From the NCBI GenBank assembly GCA_036513895.1, contig DATBYF010000055.1, forward strand, positions 1-64,000: 64,000 nt of DNA. Reading direction: 5' to 3'. Source of the stretch: Palsa-147 sp036513895. Lineage in GTDB: Bacteria; Acidobacteriota; Terriglobia; Acidiferrales; UBA7541. Shown here piece after piece: positions 46,540 to 55,058 of this stretch. Under the pieces are notes generated by a model that ran no database searches, was not told the DNA's origin, and worked only from the letters and a program-made list of their open reading frames with translations. Positions within the stretch are counted from its first letter, which is position 1; every line of letters starts with the position of its first letter. The position numbers were made by a program, and so were the translations under genes.

Positions 46540-47199
46540 TTGTCTAAACTCAATCTCCTAATCGTTGATGATCACGAACTCGTGCGTCGTGGTGTACGCG
46601 CCATGCTTCAGGCGCAACCGGGATGGACGGTCGTGGGCGAAGCGAGCAATGGCCAGGAAGCCATCGAAAAAGCCCATGAATTGAAACCTGACATCGTAGT
46701 TCTCGATATCGGCATGCCGCGTTTGAGTGGCCTTGAAGCTGCTCGCCGCATCGGGAAGCTCCTCCCTTATATAAAAATATTGATCTTGAGCATGCACGAT
46801 TCGGAGGATATCGCGCGGGCAGTTCTGGAGGCTGGGGCGCGCGGTTACATCACCAAATCGGATGCCGCGCGCGATCTCGTTTCCGCAATCGAGGCTCTTC
46901 AAAAGAATAAGCCATTCTTCACTTCGCGAGTGCAGCAAATGGTGCTCGAAACCTACTTGTCCGGCGACTCCACAAAAAAACCGTCGGAACAGTCAGATGG
47001 AAAGCTGACTTCGCGGCAAACTGAAATCGTTCAGCTATTAACCGAGGGAAAATCTAGCAAGGAAATCGCTACGATTCTAAACCTTAGCGTTAAAACGGTC
47101 GAAACGCACCGCGCGAATATCATGCGCAAAGTGAAGTGCCATTCCATCAGCGAACTAGTCGTCTACGCCATTCGAAACAAAATTATTCAGCTCGATTGA
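46540..47199 (+). CDS. NarL/FixJ-family response regulator
   Basis: 219 residues from TTG 46540. Receiver with D10 D11 pocket, phospho-acceptor D56 (IVVLDIGMPRL), Ser/Lys switch (ILSMHD, ITKSD), and C-terminal LuxR helix-turn-helix (LTSRQTEIVQLLTEGKSSKEIATILNLSVKTVETHRANIMRK). All residues needed for phosphorylation are present. It is clearly paralogous to the regulator at 48655-49299. No histidine kinase is adjacent; the HisKA_3 hybrid kinase elsewhere in the window is of the class that drives such regulators. Confidence 0.93.
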   Translation: MSKLNLLIVDDHELVRRGVRAMLQAQPGWTVVGEASNGQEAIEKAHELKPDIVVLDIGMPRLSGLEAARRIGKLLPYIKILILSMHDSEDIARAVLEAGARGYITKSDAARDLVSAIEALQKNKPFFTSRVQQMVLETYLSGDSTKKPSEQSDGKLTSRQTEIVQLLTEGKSSKEIATILNLSVKTVETHRANIMRKVKCHSISELVVYAIRNKIIQLD

Positions 47200-47242
47200 C
47201 CGATTCCCGCCCGGCCACCGCATAAGACTCTGGCCGGTCGCG

Positions 47243-47701
47243 TTATCGCTGGACTTGGCTGGCGCTGCTTTCCTCGCGCATCGCCCGAATGACAATCATT
47301 TCCACGTCAGTGGAGTACCACGGGCTCCGCACCACGTCGAAAGCCCCTTTCCCCACCGCATCGAAGTAAAGCTCCCATTCGCCGGTTCCGGTAGCCACCA
47401 CAACGCGCGGAATCTTATGCTCTCCCAGATTCGCGTGAATCAAATCAGAATAAGAGCCCTCAGTGAGATGTTCATCGCAAAAAACAAGGTCAACCGACTG
47501 TTTCGAAAGGACTTCCATCACTTGGGTCAACGTCGAGCAGGTGATCACATCCGCCGATAACGCTTCGAGCGCCCGAACTAGCGGTTGGCGGACTTCAAAG
47601 TGCGGAGAGAGAACCACAATACGAACGTTTTTTCGCTGTGCATCCGGGGTGCTCGACACAGACTTTGGTGACATCGCTGTCTGGGTAGCAAATGAAGTCA
47701 T
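47243..47701 (-). CDS. Degenerate receiver-domain protein
   Basis: 152 residues: about 25 disordered residues, then a receiver-like fold (RIVVLSPHFEVRQPLVRALE, VDLVFCDEHLTEG, RVVVATGTGEWELYFDAVGKGAFDVVRSPW). The phospho-acceptor Asp is kept (CDEHL), but the acidic pair is SP and the conserved Lys position reads R-S. No output domain. Convergent with the NarL-type gene, with a 43-base gap. It probably acts through protein contact; partner unknown. Confidence 0.75.
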   Translation of the reverse strand: MTSFATQTAMSPKSVSSTPDAQRKNVRIVVLSPHFEVRQPLVRALEALSADVITCSTLTQVMEVLSKQSVDLVFCDEHLTEGSYSDLIHANLGEHKIPRVVVATGTGEWELYFDAVGKGAFDVVRSPWYSTDVEMIVIRAMREESSASQVQR

Positions 47702-48092
47702 AGGCTGGGGGTCCTTTCGTTTCTGTACTGCCCTTGTAAAGCGGTAGCTTACTTGTTAGACCATCAAGATCGCATCGTCAATACACGGTTTCCTGCAGTA
47801 CTTTTGCGGCGTAAACGTAAGTATTTTGTCGCTAGGGTCTGGACGTCCGAGAAACATATGGCTCGCCAATACCAAACATATCCATCCATGAGCAGTTTCA
47901 AAATTCCTGTGGACTTGCCCATGAGTCGGGTACTGTTACCCACGGGTACCCGAAAAAACGAGCGCGACGTACCCAATCATCCCTATCGCGCGGAACTGCA
48001 AACCAGCGCACTCTAGTTTGCCAGCTTGACCATCCGAAAGTGGATTAGGGATTGGTTCGGCTTCAAAATTCTTTCTTTATGGAGGGGATTTG
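47702..48092. other. Intergenic region, no convincing gene
   Basis: 391 bases between the divergent receiver gene and the small secreted protein gene. An 87-codon frame at 47753-48016 lacks a ribosome site and family resemblance. An inverted repeat TCGGGTAC/GTACCCGA lies at 47926-47953 with a 12-base loop; its A-run is on the wrong side for a plus-strand terminator. Probably holds the promoters of both flanking genes. Confidence 0.45.
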
Positions 48093-48440
48093 ATGAAACT
48101 TGCAATCGGATTCTTCGTCTTAGCATTGATGGCGCTACCTGGCGTTGCCAAAGCTCAAGACAACAACATGAGCGACTCGTCGCAGAAGGCGACTGGTTGT
48201 TTAGCCAAGGGCACAGCGGCGAATGCGTACACTTTGACGGACGACAGCGGCAAGGTCTGGGTCCTTCACAGCAAAACCGTGCAGTTGGGCGAACACGTCG
48301 GACACACCGTCACCGTGACCGGAACACCCGTAACGCCCAAGTCCAAGGGTAACGGCGACAACGCATCGGGCGACGCTTCACAGTCGAACCATTTGCGCGT
48401 AACCGACCTCAAAATGGTGAGCGAAAGCTGCCAGAAGTAA
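48093..48440 (+). CDS. Small secreted protein, DUF5818-like
   Basis: 115 residues from ATG 48093 with GGAGGGG upstream. Signal peptide (LAIGFFVLALMALPGVAKAQ) followed by a small beta domain: ATGCLAKGTAANAYTLTDDSG, KVWVLHSKTVQLGEHVGHTVTVTGT, then a disordered linker and HLRVTDLKMVSESC. The arrangement G-C-L-x-K, a Tyr-x-Leu strand, H-V-G-x-x-V-x-V-x-G is the pattern I associate with short acidobacterial secreted DUF5818 proteins, similar to OB-like folds. Function unknown; two Cys could form a disulphide. Confidence 0.7.
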   Translation: MKLAIGFFVLALMALPGVAKAQDNNMSDSSQKATGCLAKGTAANAYTLTDDSGKVWVLHSKTVQLGEHVGHTVTVTGTPVTPKSKGNGDNASGDASQSNHLRVTDLKMVSESCQK

Positions 48441-48464
48441 CGGCTGTAGTTAGGTTGTAAAGTC

Positions 48465-48554
48465 GCGGCGAAAGCCGCTTCGATGCCGGCTCGTGTAGGT
48501 TCAAGGTCCAGACCGCTGAACACGGTCTGAAGCAAGAAGCTACACGAGCCCGGC
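48465..48554. repeat. Composite palindrome, possible terminator/REP element
   Basis: Two elements downstream of the secreted-protein gene. First GCGGC-GAAA-GCCGC (48465-48478), a short hairpin with a GNRA-type loop. Then a long hairpin whose arms GGCTCGTGTAG (48488-48498) and CTACACGAGCC (48540-48550) are perfect and enclose a second stem CAGACCG/CGGTCTG (48510-48516 and 48523-48529). The compact layout resembles a BIME-like mobile palindrome unit more than a terminator, because no T-run follows. Confidence 0.65.
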
Positions 48555-48654
48555 GCCATTCCGCAGCGGAAACCCAGCCTTCCTTTGCCTCACATTATTT
48601 CCCAATACTGTCAAACTGGTGTATGTATGACTGCTGTTTCGGGAGAATGATTCT

Positions 48655-49299
48655 GTGCGCATCTTGATCGCGGACGATCACGACCTGGTTCGTATCGGGC
48701 TGCGTCAGCTGTTGCTCGAGCGCCGAGGATGGGAGATTTGCGGAGAAGCGAAAACCGGGCGTGAAGCAGTAGACCTCGCCGTCGAAAAAGAGCCCGACGT
48801 GGTTGTGATGGACATCGAGATGCCGGAACTGAATGGCCTCGACGCGGCTCGCGAAATTCGAAAACGCCTGCCCAAGACAGAAATCGTTATTGTTAGCCTT
48901 CATCTATCCGACGAGCTAGCTTATGAAATCGTGCAAGCCGGCATACGAGGCTATGTCCTCAAATCAGATGCGAATCGTGAGCTTTTAACCGCCGTGGAAG
49001 CCGTCGCCCTGCATCGAACGTTTTTCACCACCAAAGTTTCGGAAATGGTGCTCGATGGTTTCTGCAATCGGAAGCCGCGCGCTAAACAGAATGGCGCACC
49101 CGGGCGTTTGACCAATCGCCAAAGAGAAATCGTTCAGCTCCTGACGCAAGGAAAAAGCAGCAAGGACGTCGCCGCCACCCTTAAAATCAGCGTGAAGACC
49201 GTTGAAACCCACCGAGCCGCGATCATGAAAAAGCTCGAACTTGGTTCCGTCAGCGAATTAGTACGATACGCGGTGAAAAATCAAATCATCGAAATCTAG
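48655..49299 (+). CDS. NarL/FixJ-family response regulator
   Basis: 214 residues from GTG 48655 (GGGAGAAT upstream). Receiver with D7 D8 pocket, phospho-acceptor D53 (VVVMDIEMPELNGL), switch region VIVSLH and VLKSD, and LuxR helix-turn-helix (LTNRQREIVQLLTQGKSSKDVAATLKISVKTVETHRAAIMKKL). Very similar in architecture and in the HTH to the protein at 46540-47199, so probably an old duplication. No adjacent kinase. Confidence 0.93.
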   Translation: MRILIADDHDLVRIGLRQLLLERRGWEICGEAKTGREAVDLAVEKEPDVVVMDIEMPELNGLDAAREIRKRLPKTEIVIVSLHLSDELAYEIVQAGIRGYVLKSDANRELLTAVEAVALHRTFFTTKVSEMVLDGFCNRKPRAKQNGAPGRLTNRQREIVQLLTQGKSSKDVAATLKISVKTVETHRAAIMKKLELGSVSELVRYAVKNQIIEI

Positions 49300-49333
49300 A
49301 ATGTTGGTTGCGAGGAGCGAGGTTCGTGGCGGC

Positions 49334-50404
49334 TCACTTCCCTTGAAGTCGCGATACAAAAAATTTCAGGAAGCGCGCAGAATCAATTCCCACCGCAACG
49401 TCAACATTCGGCTGAACCGGATTCACTCCCACCGACTCGAAATGATCACCGGCAGGGATCACTTTATCTACTGTGCCATGACGATTGCCGATAGTTTCAC
49501 CGCGCGCAAATCGTCCCGCGGTTTCGACGTCCACGTGCATCGCTTTCGTTTGCAGTATGGACGGATCAATCACAGCTCCTACGGCCAGAGCATCGTGGAT
49601 TGCGCCGCCTCCGAAACCGGTTCCCTGGTACAAACCAATCTGAAACTTCGCTACGGCGGCAGCAAATTTCGCTTCTGGCCCGGCATTTTTCTCGAGCTCG
49701 GCCACATCGGCGTTTTTCATCAGCGTAATTTCCGTCACGTCAAGGCCCACCATCGTCACCGGCCATCCCGCGTTGAAGACAACATCCGCGGCTTCGGGAT
49801 CGCAAAACACGTTGAATTCGCTAGCGCCGTTTACGTTTCCTCCTGAAATCGAGCCGCCCATCAGGACGACTCCTTTCACCAGCGGAACGATTGATGGATC
49901 CTTTAGCACCGCCAGCGCAATATTTGTTTCCGGCCCAACCGGTATCAACGTGATTTCGTGCGGATATTTGTGAACGAGATCAATGATCAAATCAGCACCG
50001 AAGCGCGGGTCGGCTTTACACCGCGACGCTGGAAGCTCGGCGCCTCCGAGTCCATGAGGGCCGTTCCAGAATGGTTCGCTGACAAGCGTTCCGTGTAGTG
50101 GGCCCTTCGCTCCTTCAGCCACAGGAATATCGCATCGGCCAGCGAGAGATGTAATCCCCAAAGCGTTGTCGAGGCCAACCGGGGCGAGCACATTTCCGGC
50201 AACTACCGTGATTGCTTCGACGTGAACTTCCGGCGAATTTAAGGCGAGGAGAATCGCGAGCGCATCATCCGTGCCTGGATCAGTGTCAATGATGACGCGT
50301 TTCGGCGCTTGGGCGCGCGCGGCTTCGAGCCCAACGAGGTGAAGTGCCGCTACAGTGAAAGCGACTGCGAAGATGCGCGTTATTCTTAGTTTTATTTTAA
50401 ACAT
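49334..50404 (-). CDS. Exported inosine-uridine-type nucleoside hydrolase
   Basis: 356 residues from ATG 50404. It has a signal peptide (RITRIFAVAFTVAALHLVGL, cleavage near ARAQA) and then the nucleoside hydrolase calcium-site motif VIIDTDPGTDDALAILLAL; later VVLMGG, FNVFCDPEAADVVF and HDALAV, which supply further Ca and ribose contacts. The enzyme cleaves the N-glycosidic bond of nucleosides to base and ribose. A signal peptide is unusual, because most members are cytosolic, and suggests periplasmic salvage. The frame extends to 50545 without a ribosome site; the ATG before the signal is preferred. Confidence 0.92.
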   Translation of the reverse strand: MFKIKLRITRIFAVAFTVAALHLVGLEAARAQAPKRVIIDTDPGTDDALAILLALNSPEVHVEAITVVAGNVLAPVGLDNALGITSLAGRCDIPVAEGAKGPLHGTLVSEPFWNGPHGLGGAELPASRCKADPRFGADLIIDLVHKYPHEITLIPVGPETNIALAVLKDPSIVPLVKGVVLMGGSISGGNVNGASEFNVFCDPEAADVVFNAGWPVTMVGLDVTEITLMKNADVAELEKNAGPEAKFAAAVAKFQIGLYQGTGFGGGAIHDALAVGAVIDPSILQTKAMHVDVETAGRFARGETIGNRHGTVDKVIPAGDHFESVGVNPVQPNVDVAVGIDSARFLKFFVSRLQGK

Positions 50405-50591
50405 TGAGATGCTCGTCCCCCCCGGAGTCCGGCATGCTACAGCACGTTTTCTGCTCTGACTACTCAATTTGCACTGTCCTGTGGATGTTTCAGCGACGTA
50501 ACGACTCCGTAGCGCGTTCCACCCAAGGAGAATCCGACTTGTCAAGGTTCAGACTCGTAGATTTTCGCGTCCAAAGAAATTGTCAAAACGC

Positions 50592-50621
50592 TTGACTCAA
50601 ACAACCATCCTGTTGTATTTA
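50592..50621 (+). promoter_or_regulatory. Sigma-70-like promoter of the ArsR operon
   Basis: TTGACT (50592-50597) and TATTTA (50616-50621) with an 18-base spacer. The transcription start would lie about 50628-50630, only about 11 bases before the ATG, which leaves no room for a ribosome binding site. The -10 box lies inside the operator below. Confidence 0.6.
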
Positions 50622-50640
50622 ACCTAAGAGTTAAATACAA
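50613..50640. promoter_or_regulatory. Perfect 11-base inverted-repeat operator for ArsR protein
   Basis: Arms TTGTATTTAAC (50613-50623) and GTTAAATACAA (50630-50640) are exact inverse complements around CTAAGA, ending at the base before the ArsR ATG. It covers the -10 box and the probable transcription start, so binding would block RNA polymerase. This is the classic position and shape of an ArsR autoregulatory operator. Confidence 0.8.
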
Positions 50641-50997
50641 ATGGCTACGGATCACCTCAGCGCTACCTTCGCGGCACTCGCCGATCCCACCCGGCGCGCC
50701 ATTCTTGCTCGCCTGGTTTCTGGCGGCGCTTCGGTGACGGAGTTGGCCGAGCCTTTCGACATGAGCCTCCCTGCAATTTCCAAACATCTCAAAGTGCTCG
50801 AACGCGCGGGCCTGATTGCGCGCGGTCGCGAGGCGCAATGGAGGCCGTGCCGGCTGGAGGCGGGTCCGCTCAAGGATGTTGCGGACTGGACGGAGGGTTA
50901 TCGGCGCTTCTGGGAAGAAAGTTTCGATCGTTTGGACGATTATCTTCGCGAATTGAAAAACAAGGAGAAGAAACATGGCCGAAAGCACGGGCAGTAA
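50641..50997 (+). CDS. ArsR-family transcriptional regulator
   Basis: 118 residues. Winged helix: FAALADPTRRAILARLVSGGASVTELAEPFDMSLPAISKHLKVLERAGLIARGREAQWRPCRLE, with a charged C-terminal helix. The CxC metal motif of ArsR/SmtB sensors is absent, so it is of the DUF1778-free, non-metal subgroup commonly paired with SRPBCC (AHSA1) genes. It overlaps the next gene by 23 bases. The ATG directly follows an 11-base operator arm and lacks a ribosome site, suggesting leaderless or near-leaderless translation. Likely represses its own operon. Confidence 0.93.
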   Translation: MATDHLSATFAALADPTRRAILARLVSGGASVTELAEPFDMSLPAISKHLKVLERAGLIARGREAQWRPCRLEAGPLKDVADWTEGYRRFWEESFDRLDDYLRELKNKEKKHGRKHGQ

Positions 50998-51484
50998 ATC
51001 TGTCGCAGCAAACGGAGTTGGGATGGAAGTGAAGTTCACGCGCGTCTTCGACGCGCCGCGGGGACTCGTTTTCAAAGCCTGGACCGATCCAAAGCATGTG
51101 GCGCAGTGGTGGGGTCCGACTGGATTTACGAATCCGCGCTGCGAATTGGACGTGCGGCCCGGCGGCGCCATACGGATTGATATGCGCGGACCAGACGGCA
51201 CGGTGTATCCGATGAGCGGGGTATATCAGGAAATCGTGGAACCCGAACGGCTGGTCTTCACGAGCATCGCGCTCGATGAAGCGGGTAATCCGCTGTTCGA
51301 AAATCTGAATACCGTGACTTTCGCTGAGCACGCAGGCAAGACCACTATCACGTTGCAGACGCGCGTTATGAAATCCACGGACAAGGCCCTTCAGTATCTC
51401 AACGGAATGGAAATCGGCTGGAGTATGACGCTCGATCGTCTCAAAGCGCACATCATGAAAATGGCGAAAGGAGATAAATCGTGA
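50975..51484 (+). CDS. SRPBCC/AHSA1-domain protein
   Basis: 169 residues; ATG 50975 lies inside the ArsR gene, with AAGGAGAAG upstream. START-like fold of the AHSA1 type: VKFTRVFDAPRGLVFKAWTDPKHVAQWWGPTGFTNP, LDVRPGGAIRIDMRGPDG, GVYQEIVEPERLVFTS, and the C-terminal helix WSMTLDRLKAHIM. Domain binds hydrophobic ligands or client proteins; bacterial members paired with ArsR genes have no fixed role. It shares an overlap (GTGA) with the next paralogue. Likely regulated by the operator at 50613-50640. Confidence 0.92.
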   Translation: MAESTGSKSVAANGVGMEVKFTRVFDAPRGLVFKAWTDPKHVAQWWGPTGFTNPRCELDVRPGGAIRIDMRGPDGTVYPMSGVYQEIVEPERLVFTSIALDEAGNPLFENLNTVTFAEHAGKTTITLQTRVMKSTDKALQYLNGMEIGWSMTLDRLKAHIMKMAKGDKS

Positions 51485-51969
51485 CGAATGCAACTGCCGC
51501 TCACGCCGAAAATCTCGCTGACCGCGAACTCATCATCACGCGGATCTTCGATGCGCCGTGCGAACTCATCTGGAACGCATGGAGCGATCCTGAACAAATA
51601 GTGAAATGGTGGGGGCCGCGAGGCTTCACGACCACGATTGACGAAATCGACGTGAGGCCGGGTGGCGTATGGCGGCACACCATGCACGGGCCCGACGATA
51701 CCGACTATCCCAATAAGAACGTGTTTATCGAAGTGGTGAAGCCGGACCGCATCGTTTATTCGTTGACGGGTGGCAAACAGGGTGATCGCGGCACTCAAGC
51801 TGAAGTGACGTGGACTTTTGAGGCGCAAGGCGCTAAGACTACGCTTACTTTGCGAATGCTCTTCCCGTCTGCGGAAGTTCGGGAGCATGTAGTCAAGACT
51901 TATGGCACCATCGAGGGAGGAGAGCAGACTCTCGATCGCCTTGGCGAGCTGTTGGCGAGAAATTCTTAA
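51481..51969 (+). CDS. SRPBCC/AHSA1-domain protein, second copy
   Basis: 162 residues from GTG 51481, overlapping the upstream stop by four bases, with AAGGAGATAAATC just before. Sequence runs parallel to its neighbour: IITRIFDAPCELIWNAWSDPEQIVKWWGPRGFTT, DVRPGGVWRHTMHGPDDTDYPN, and a final helix EGGEQTLDRLGELLA. The two copies clearly derive from a duplication but have diverged, so they may bind different ligands. Third gene of the ArsR operon. Confidence 0.92.
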   Translation: MTNATAAHAENLADRELIITRIFDAPCELIWNAWSDPEQIVKWWGPRGFTTTIDEIDVRPGGVWRHTMHGPDDTDYPNKNVFIEVVKPDRIVYSLTGGKQGDRGTQAEVTWTFEAQGAKTTLTLRMLFPSAEVREHVVKTYGTIEGGEQTLDRLGELLARNS

Positions 51970-52332
51970 CGCAACGCGGGTTGAATCTATGTAGCGCTGG
52001 CGAACACTCGTTGTCGGAATCGGACAAGCGATAGATCGTATGAGACAGCGAGTGTTTTGCAATCGATTTATAATCAATTACATGCGCGGCTGTGTGCTTG
52101 GTGCATCTCTTGCAGTCCATCTAACGGAGTTGTGTCGCTGATAGCAAGAACAGTTATGGAGGCCGGCAAATTGATGTCGGAAAGATTTTAGTAGCTCGGA
52201 CAGCAGGCTCGACCTAAACAGAAGCGATGATATATTCCGCTATCGCAAAAGGGCCTGGTTCGGGATAAGTAAATATGTTTGTCGCATGAGCGTTGGGGGC
52301 GATCTAGCAACAAAAATGAAGGAGCAATCGTT
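51970..52332. other. Intergenic region with nested inverted repeats
   Basis: 363 bases with no convincing gene. Arms AACACTCGTTGTC (52003-52015) and GACAGCGAGTGTT (52044-52056) pair with one mismatch around a 28-base loop; within it TTGTC/GACAA (52011-52015, 52023-52027) offers an alternative stem. A TATAAT lies at 52069-52074 but without a good -35 box. The competing stems could be a terminator/antiterminator or chance; the ADOP promoter probably lies further right. Confidence 0.4.
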
Positions 52333-54837
52333 ATGAGCGAAAGCCACCCAAATCATTCGCGGTTCCGCGAGACCATTCCGACCTTCTTGCGCGACATAAA
52401 ATTCGCGATCCGTTCGCTCGCGCGCGCCAAGGGACTTGCGCTCACCGTTGTACTGACGCTGGCGCTCGGCATCGGCGCAAACGCCGCCATCTTTAGCGTG
52501 GTTCGTGGAGTGCTGCTTCGCCCTCTCGTCAATCGCGATGAGAACCGATTGATCTATATCCGCCAAAGTGCGCGCGGCATCGGCGCCGACAACACCACGT
52601 TTTCTGTGCCGGAAATTCAAGATTTGAAATCGAGTGTCAAATCTGTGAATGAGTTCGGCGACTTCTCCACCATCGGCTTCACCATGGTAGGCCTCGGCGA
52701 GCCGCGCGAGGTCCGCGCGGGCGTCGTGGACGGATCGTATTTCGATGTGATGGGGCTGCACCCAATCCTCGGTCGCCTGCTTGATGCGCGCGACGATGGG
52801 CCGAACGCTGCCGGCGCAGCGGTGCTCACCTATCGCTTCTGGACGGCGGGACTCCACAGCGATCCCACCGTGCTCGGCAAAAATATCAGGCTCGGCACGC
52901 GCACTGCCACGATCGTCGGCGTACTCGAGCCGTCAGTTCCCTACCCCGCGGAAACTGAGATCATCGCCAACGTGGTCACCAGCCCGCACCATCTTTCGGC
53001 CACGATGGTGACCGGCCGAGTCCATCGCATGACCGAGCTGTTCGGGCGCCTCGCACCTGGAGCAACTCTCGAATCCGCGCGCGCTGAATTGCGCGGGGTC
53101 CACACGACGATGGTTAAAGATCATCCCGAAGCGTATTCAGCGAATGCAGATTTCCGGATTGATGCCGTGCTGCTGCGTGATCAAGTAACGTCGGGCGCGA
53201 GGAACGTGCTCTTGATTCTGCTTGCGGCGTCTGGGCTCGTGTTCATCATCGCCTGCTCGAACGTGGCCAACCTGATTCTCGCGCGGACGGTTCGGCGCGA
53301 AGGTGAACTTTCGGTACGCGCGGCGCTCGGAGCAACCACTGGCGCATTGCGGCGGACTTTGCTGACCGAAAGCCTCGTGCTATGCGGCGCTGGCGCGTTG
53401 CTCGGGGTGCTCAGCGCGTGGCCCATCGTTGCCATCCTGGCTCGCTACGCTTCCCGTTTTTCTGTCCGCGCGCTCGATCTGAAAGTTGACTCGAGCTTGC
53501 TCTGGGTGGGTGCCGTGTTGGCGGTGGTCGCAGCTGTTATTTTGGCATTCGTCCCGCGGCTGCCAAAAGCTGATGGTTCACACGGATTCAGCCTCGCTAG
53601 CGGCGGTACGCGAATTACAGGCAGCACCAGCCGCCGGCTGCGCGCTTTCGCCGTCATCCAGATCGCCGCATCGTTTGTGCTGCTAGCCGGCGCCAGCATG
53701 CTGCTCACGACGTTGCTCGCACTGCAAGCGGCACGAACCGGATTTGACACGCGCCGCGTGCTCGCAGTGAACGTGCCCGTAGTCGAGTACGGACGGACAC
53801 CCGATCAAATCGTCAATTTCTACAAGGAAGCGATACGTCGCATCGAAACGCTTCCTGGCGTGGATAACGTAGCTCTGGGCACCGCGGTTCCGTGGCGTGA
53901 CTCTGGGCAATTCGGCCCCGGGTCTGGATTTCAATACACCGCGGACGGGCACATGCACGGACCCGGCGAAGATGATCCACGCGCACAACTTCAGACCATC
54001 TCGCCGGGATTTTTCGCATCGCTTGGCGTCCCGATTATTGCCGGTCGCGATTTCAACGACAACGATCGCAGGGATAGCGAGCCCGTGGTTATCGTGAGCC
54101 AAAGCGTGGCGCAGCGCATGTTTCCGGGTCAAGATGCAATCAATCACCACATCATATGGACCGATCCGGTGATGAAATTCATCGACATCAGCGCGGTCCC
54201 GCGGCGGATCATCGGGGTGGCGGCGGATGTGGATGACGACCACGTCATTCCGGGTCCGTCTCCAACGGTTTACCATTCATTCCAACAGGAACAAATCTGG
54301 GGCGGCCGGCTATTCGTTCACACGCGCATGAATCCGTATGCGCTGGTGACGCCGATCACCGGCATTATTCGCGATCTTTCCGCGGACCAGCCAGTTGAGC
54401 GCGCGGCAACCCTTGAAGACATCCGCGCGGAAGTGCTCACGCCAGATCGGCTGAACACTTTGGTGTTCGGCGGCTTTGCGGTGGTGGCGCTGGCGATTGC
54501 TATCGTCGGCGTCGCGGGCGTTCTGGCGTTTTCGGTGAGCGGACGGACGCGTGAATTCGGCATTCGGCTCGCGCTCGGAGCGCAGCCGCGGAACCTGCTC
54601 ACGGATGTCGTCACCGAAGGCGCCGTAATGGCTGGTATAGGCGTAGTCGCTGGCGCGCTGTGTGGATACGTTCTCGCGCGCTTTGCAGGCAGCTATTTCC
54701 TGGACATTCGCGTTCCTAGTCTGATGCCGGTGGTCGCATCGGCGCTCGTATTGCTGGCCGCCGCGGTGGTCGCGTCGATGCTGCCGGCCAGGCGCGCCGC
54801 GCGAGTTGACGTCACGGAAGCTCTGCGCTCGGAGTGA
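52333..54837 (+). CDS. ADOP-type ABC transporter permease (duplicated MacB/FtsX)
   Basis: 834 residues from ATG 52333 (AAGGAG upstream; the frame opens at 52279 without a site). N-terminal DIKFAIRSLARAKGLALTVVLTLALGIGANAAIFSVVRGVLLRPL is the typical start of acidobacterial duplicated orphan permeases. A MacB-type periplasmic domain, four helices with an FtsX segment (about 290-430), then a second periplasmic domain and FtsX segment (about 715-825; SGRTREFGIRLALGA, MLPARRAARVDVTEALR). No ATPase gene is adjacent, hence orphan. Such proteins are expanded in Acidobacteria; substrates are not known. Confidence 0.93.
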   Translation: MSESHPNHSRFRETIPTFLRDIKFAIRSLARAKGLALTVVLTLALGIGANAAIFSVVRGVLLRPLVNRDENRLIYIRQSARGIGADNTTFSVPEIQDLKSSVKSVNEFGDFSTIGFTMVGLGEPREVRAGVVDGSYFDVMGLHPILGRLLDARDDGPNAAGAAVLTYRFWTAGLHSDPTVLGKNIRLGTRTATIVGVLEPSVPYPAETEIIANVVTSPHHLSATMVTGRVHRMTELFGRLAPGATLESARAELRGVHTTMVKDHPEAYSANADFRIDAVLLRDQVTSGARNVLLILLAASGLVFIIACSNVANLILARTVRREGELSVRAALGATTGALRRTLLTESLVLCGAGALLGVLSAWPIVAILARYASRFSVRALDLKVDSSLLWVGAVLAVVAAVILAFVPRLPKADGSHGFSLASGGTRITGSTSRRLRAFAVIQIAASFVLLAGASMLLTTLLALQAARTGFDTRRVLAVNVPVVEYGRTPDQIVNFYKEAIRRIETLPGVDNVALGTAVPWRDSGQFGPGSGFQYTADGHMHGPGEDDPRAQLQTISPGFFASLGVPIIAGRDFNDNDRRDSEPVVIVSQSVAQRMFPGQDAINHHIIWTDPVMKFIDISAVPRRIIGVAADVDDDHVIPGPSPTVYHSFQQEQIWGGRLFVHTRMNPYALVTPITGIIRDLSADQPVERAATLEDIRAEVLTPDRLNTLVFGGFAVVALAIAIVGVAGVLAFSVSGRTREFGIRLALGAQPRNLLTDVVTEGAVMAGIGVVAGALCGYVLARFAGSYFLDIRVPSLMPVVASALVLLAAAVVASMLPARRAARVDVTEALRSE

Positions 54838-55058
54838 CGCCGGGACCGGGATAGATTTTCATTCACGGAGGGAATTGCTGCGCGCATCTAACAGCGATTC
54901 CGCCGCTGCCCGGTGACCGCGCGTTTTAAATTCTTCGATTAACCAAAAGTTTGCGGAATATGCTACTTTCCTTTCCCACGAAGTCTTGGGAAATCCAAGA
55001 TCGACAGTCTCGCCGCGATTGGTGCCTAGGCAAGTTTCGCGGTCATGGATCTCACTAT

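Noticed and set aside
47926..47953. Inverted repeat TCGGGTAC/GTACCCGA as a terminator
   Set aside because: The A-run follows the right arm on the plus strand, and on the minus strand no T-run follows, so it is not a factor-independent terminator.
47753..48016. 87-codon frame in the spacer before the small secreted protein
   Set aside because: No ribosome site, no family features and composition unlike neighbours.
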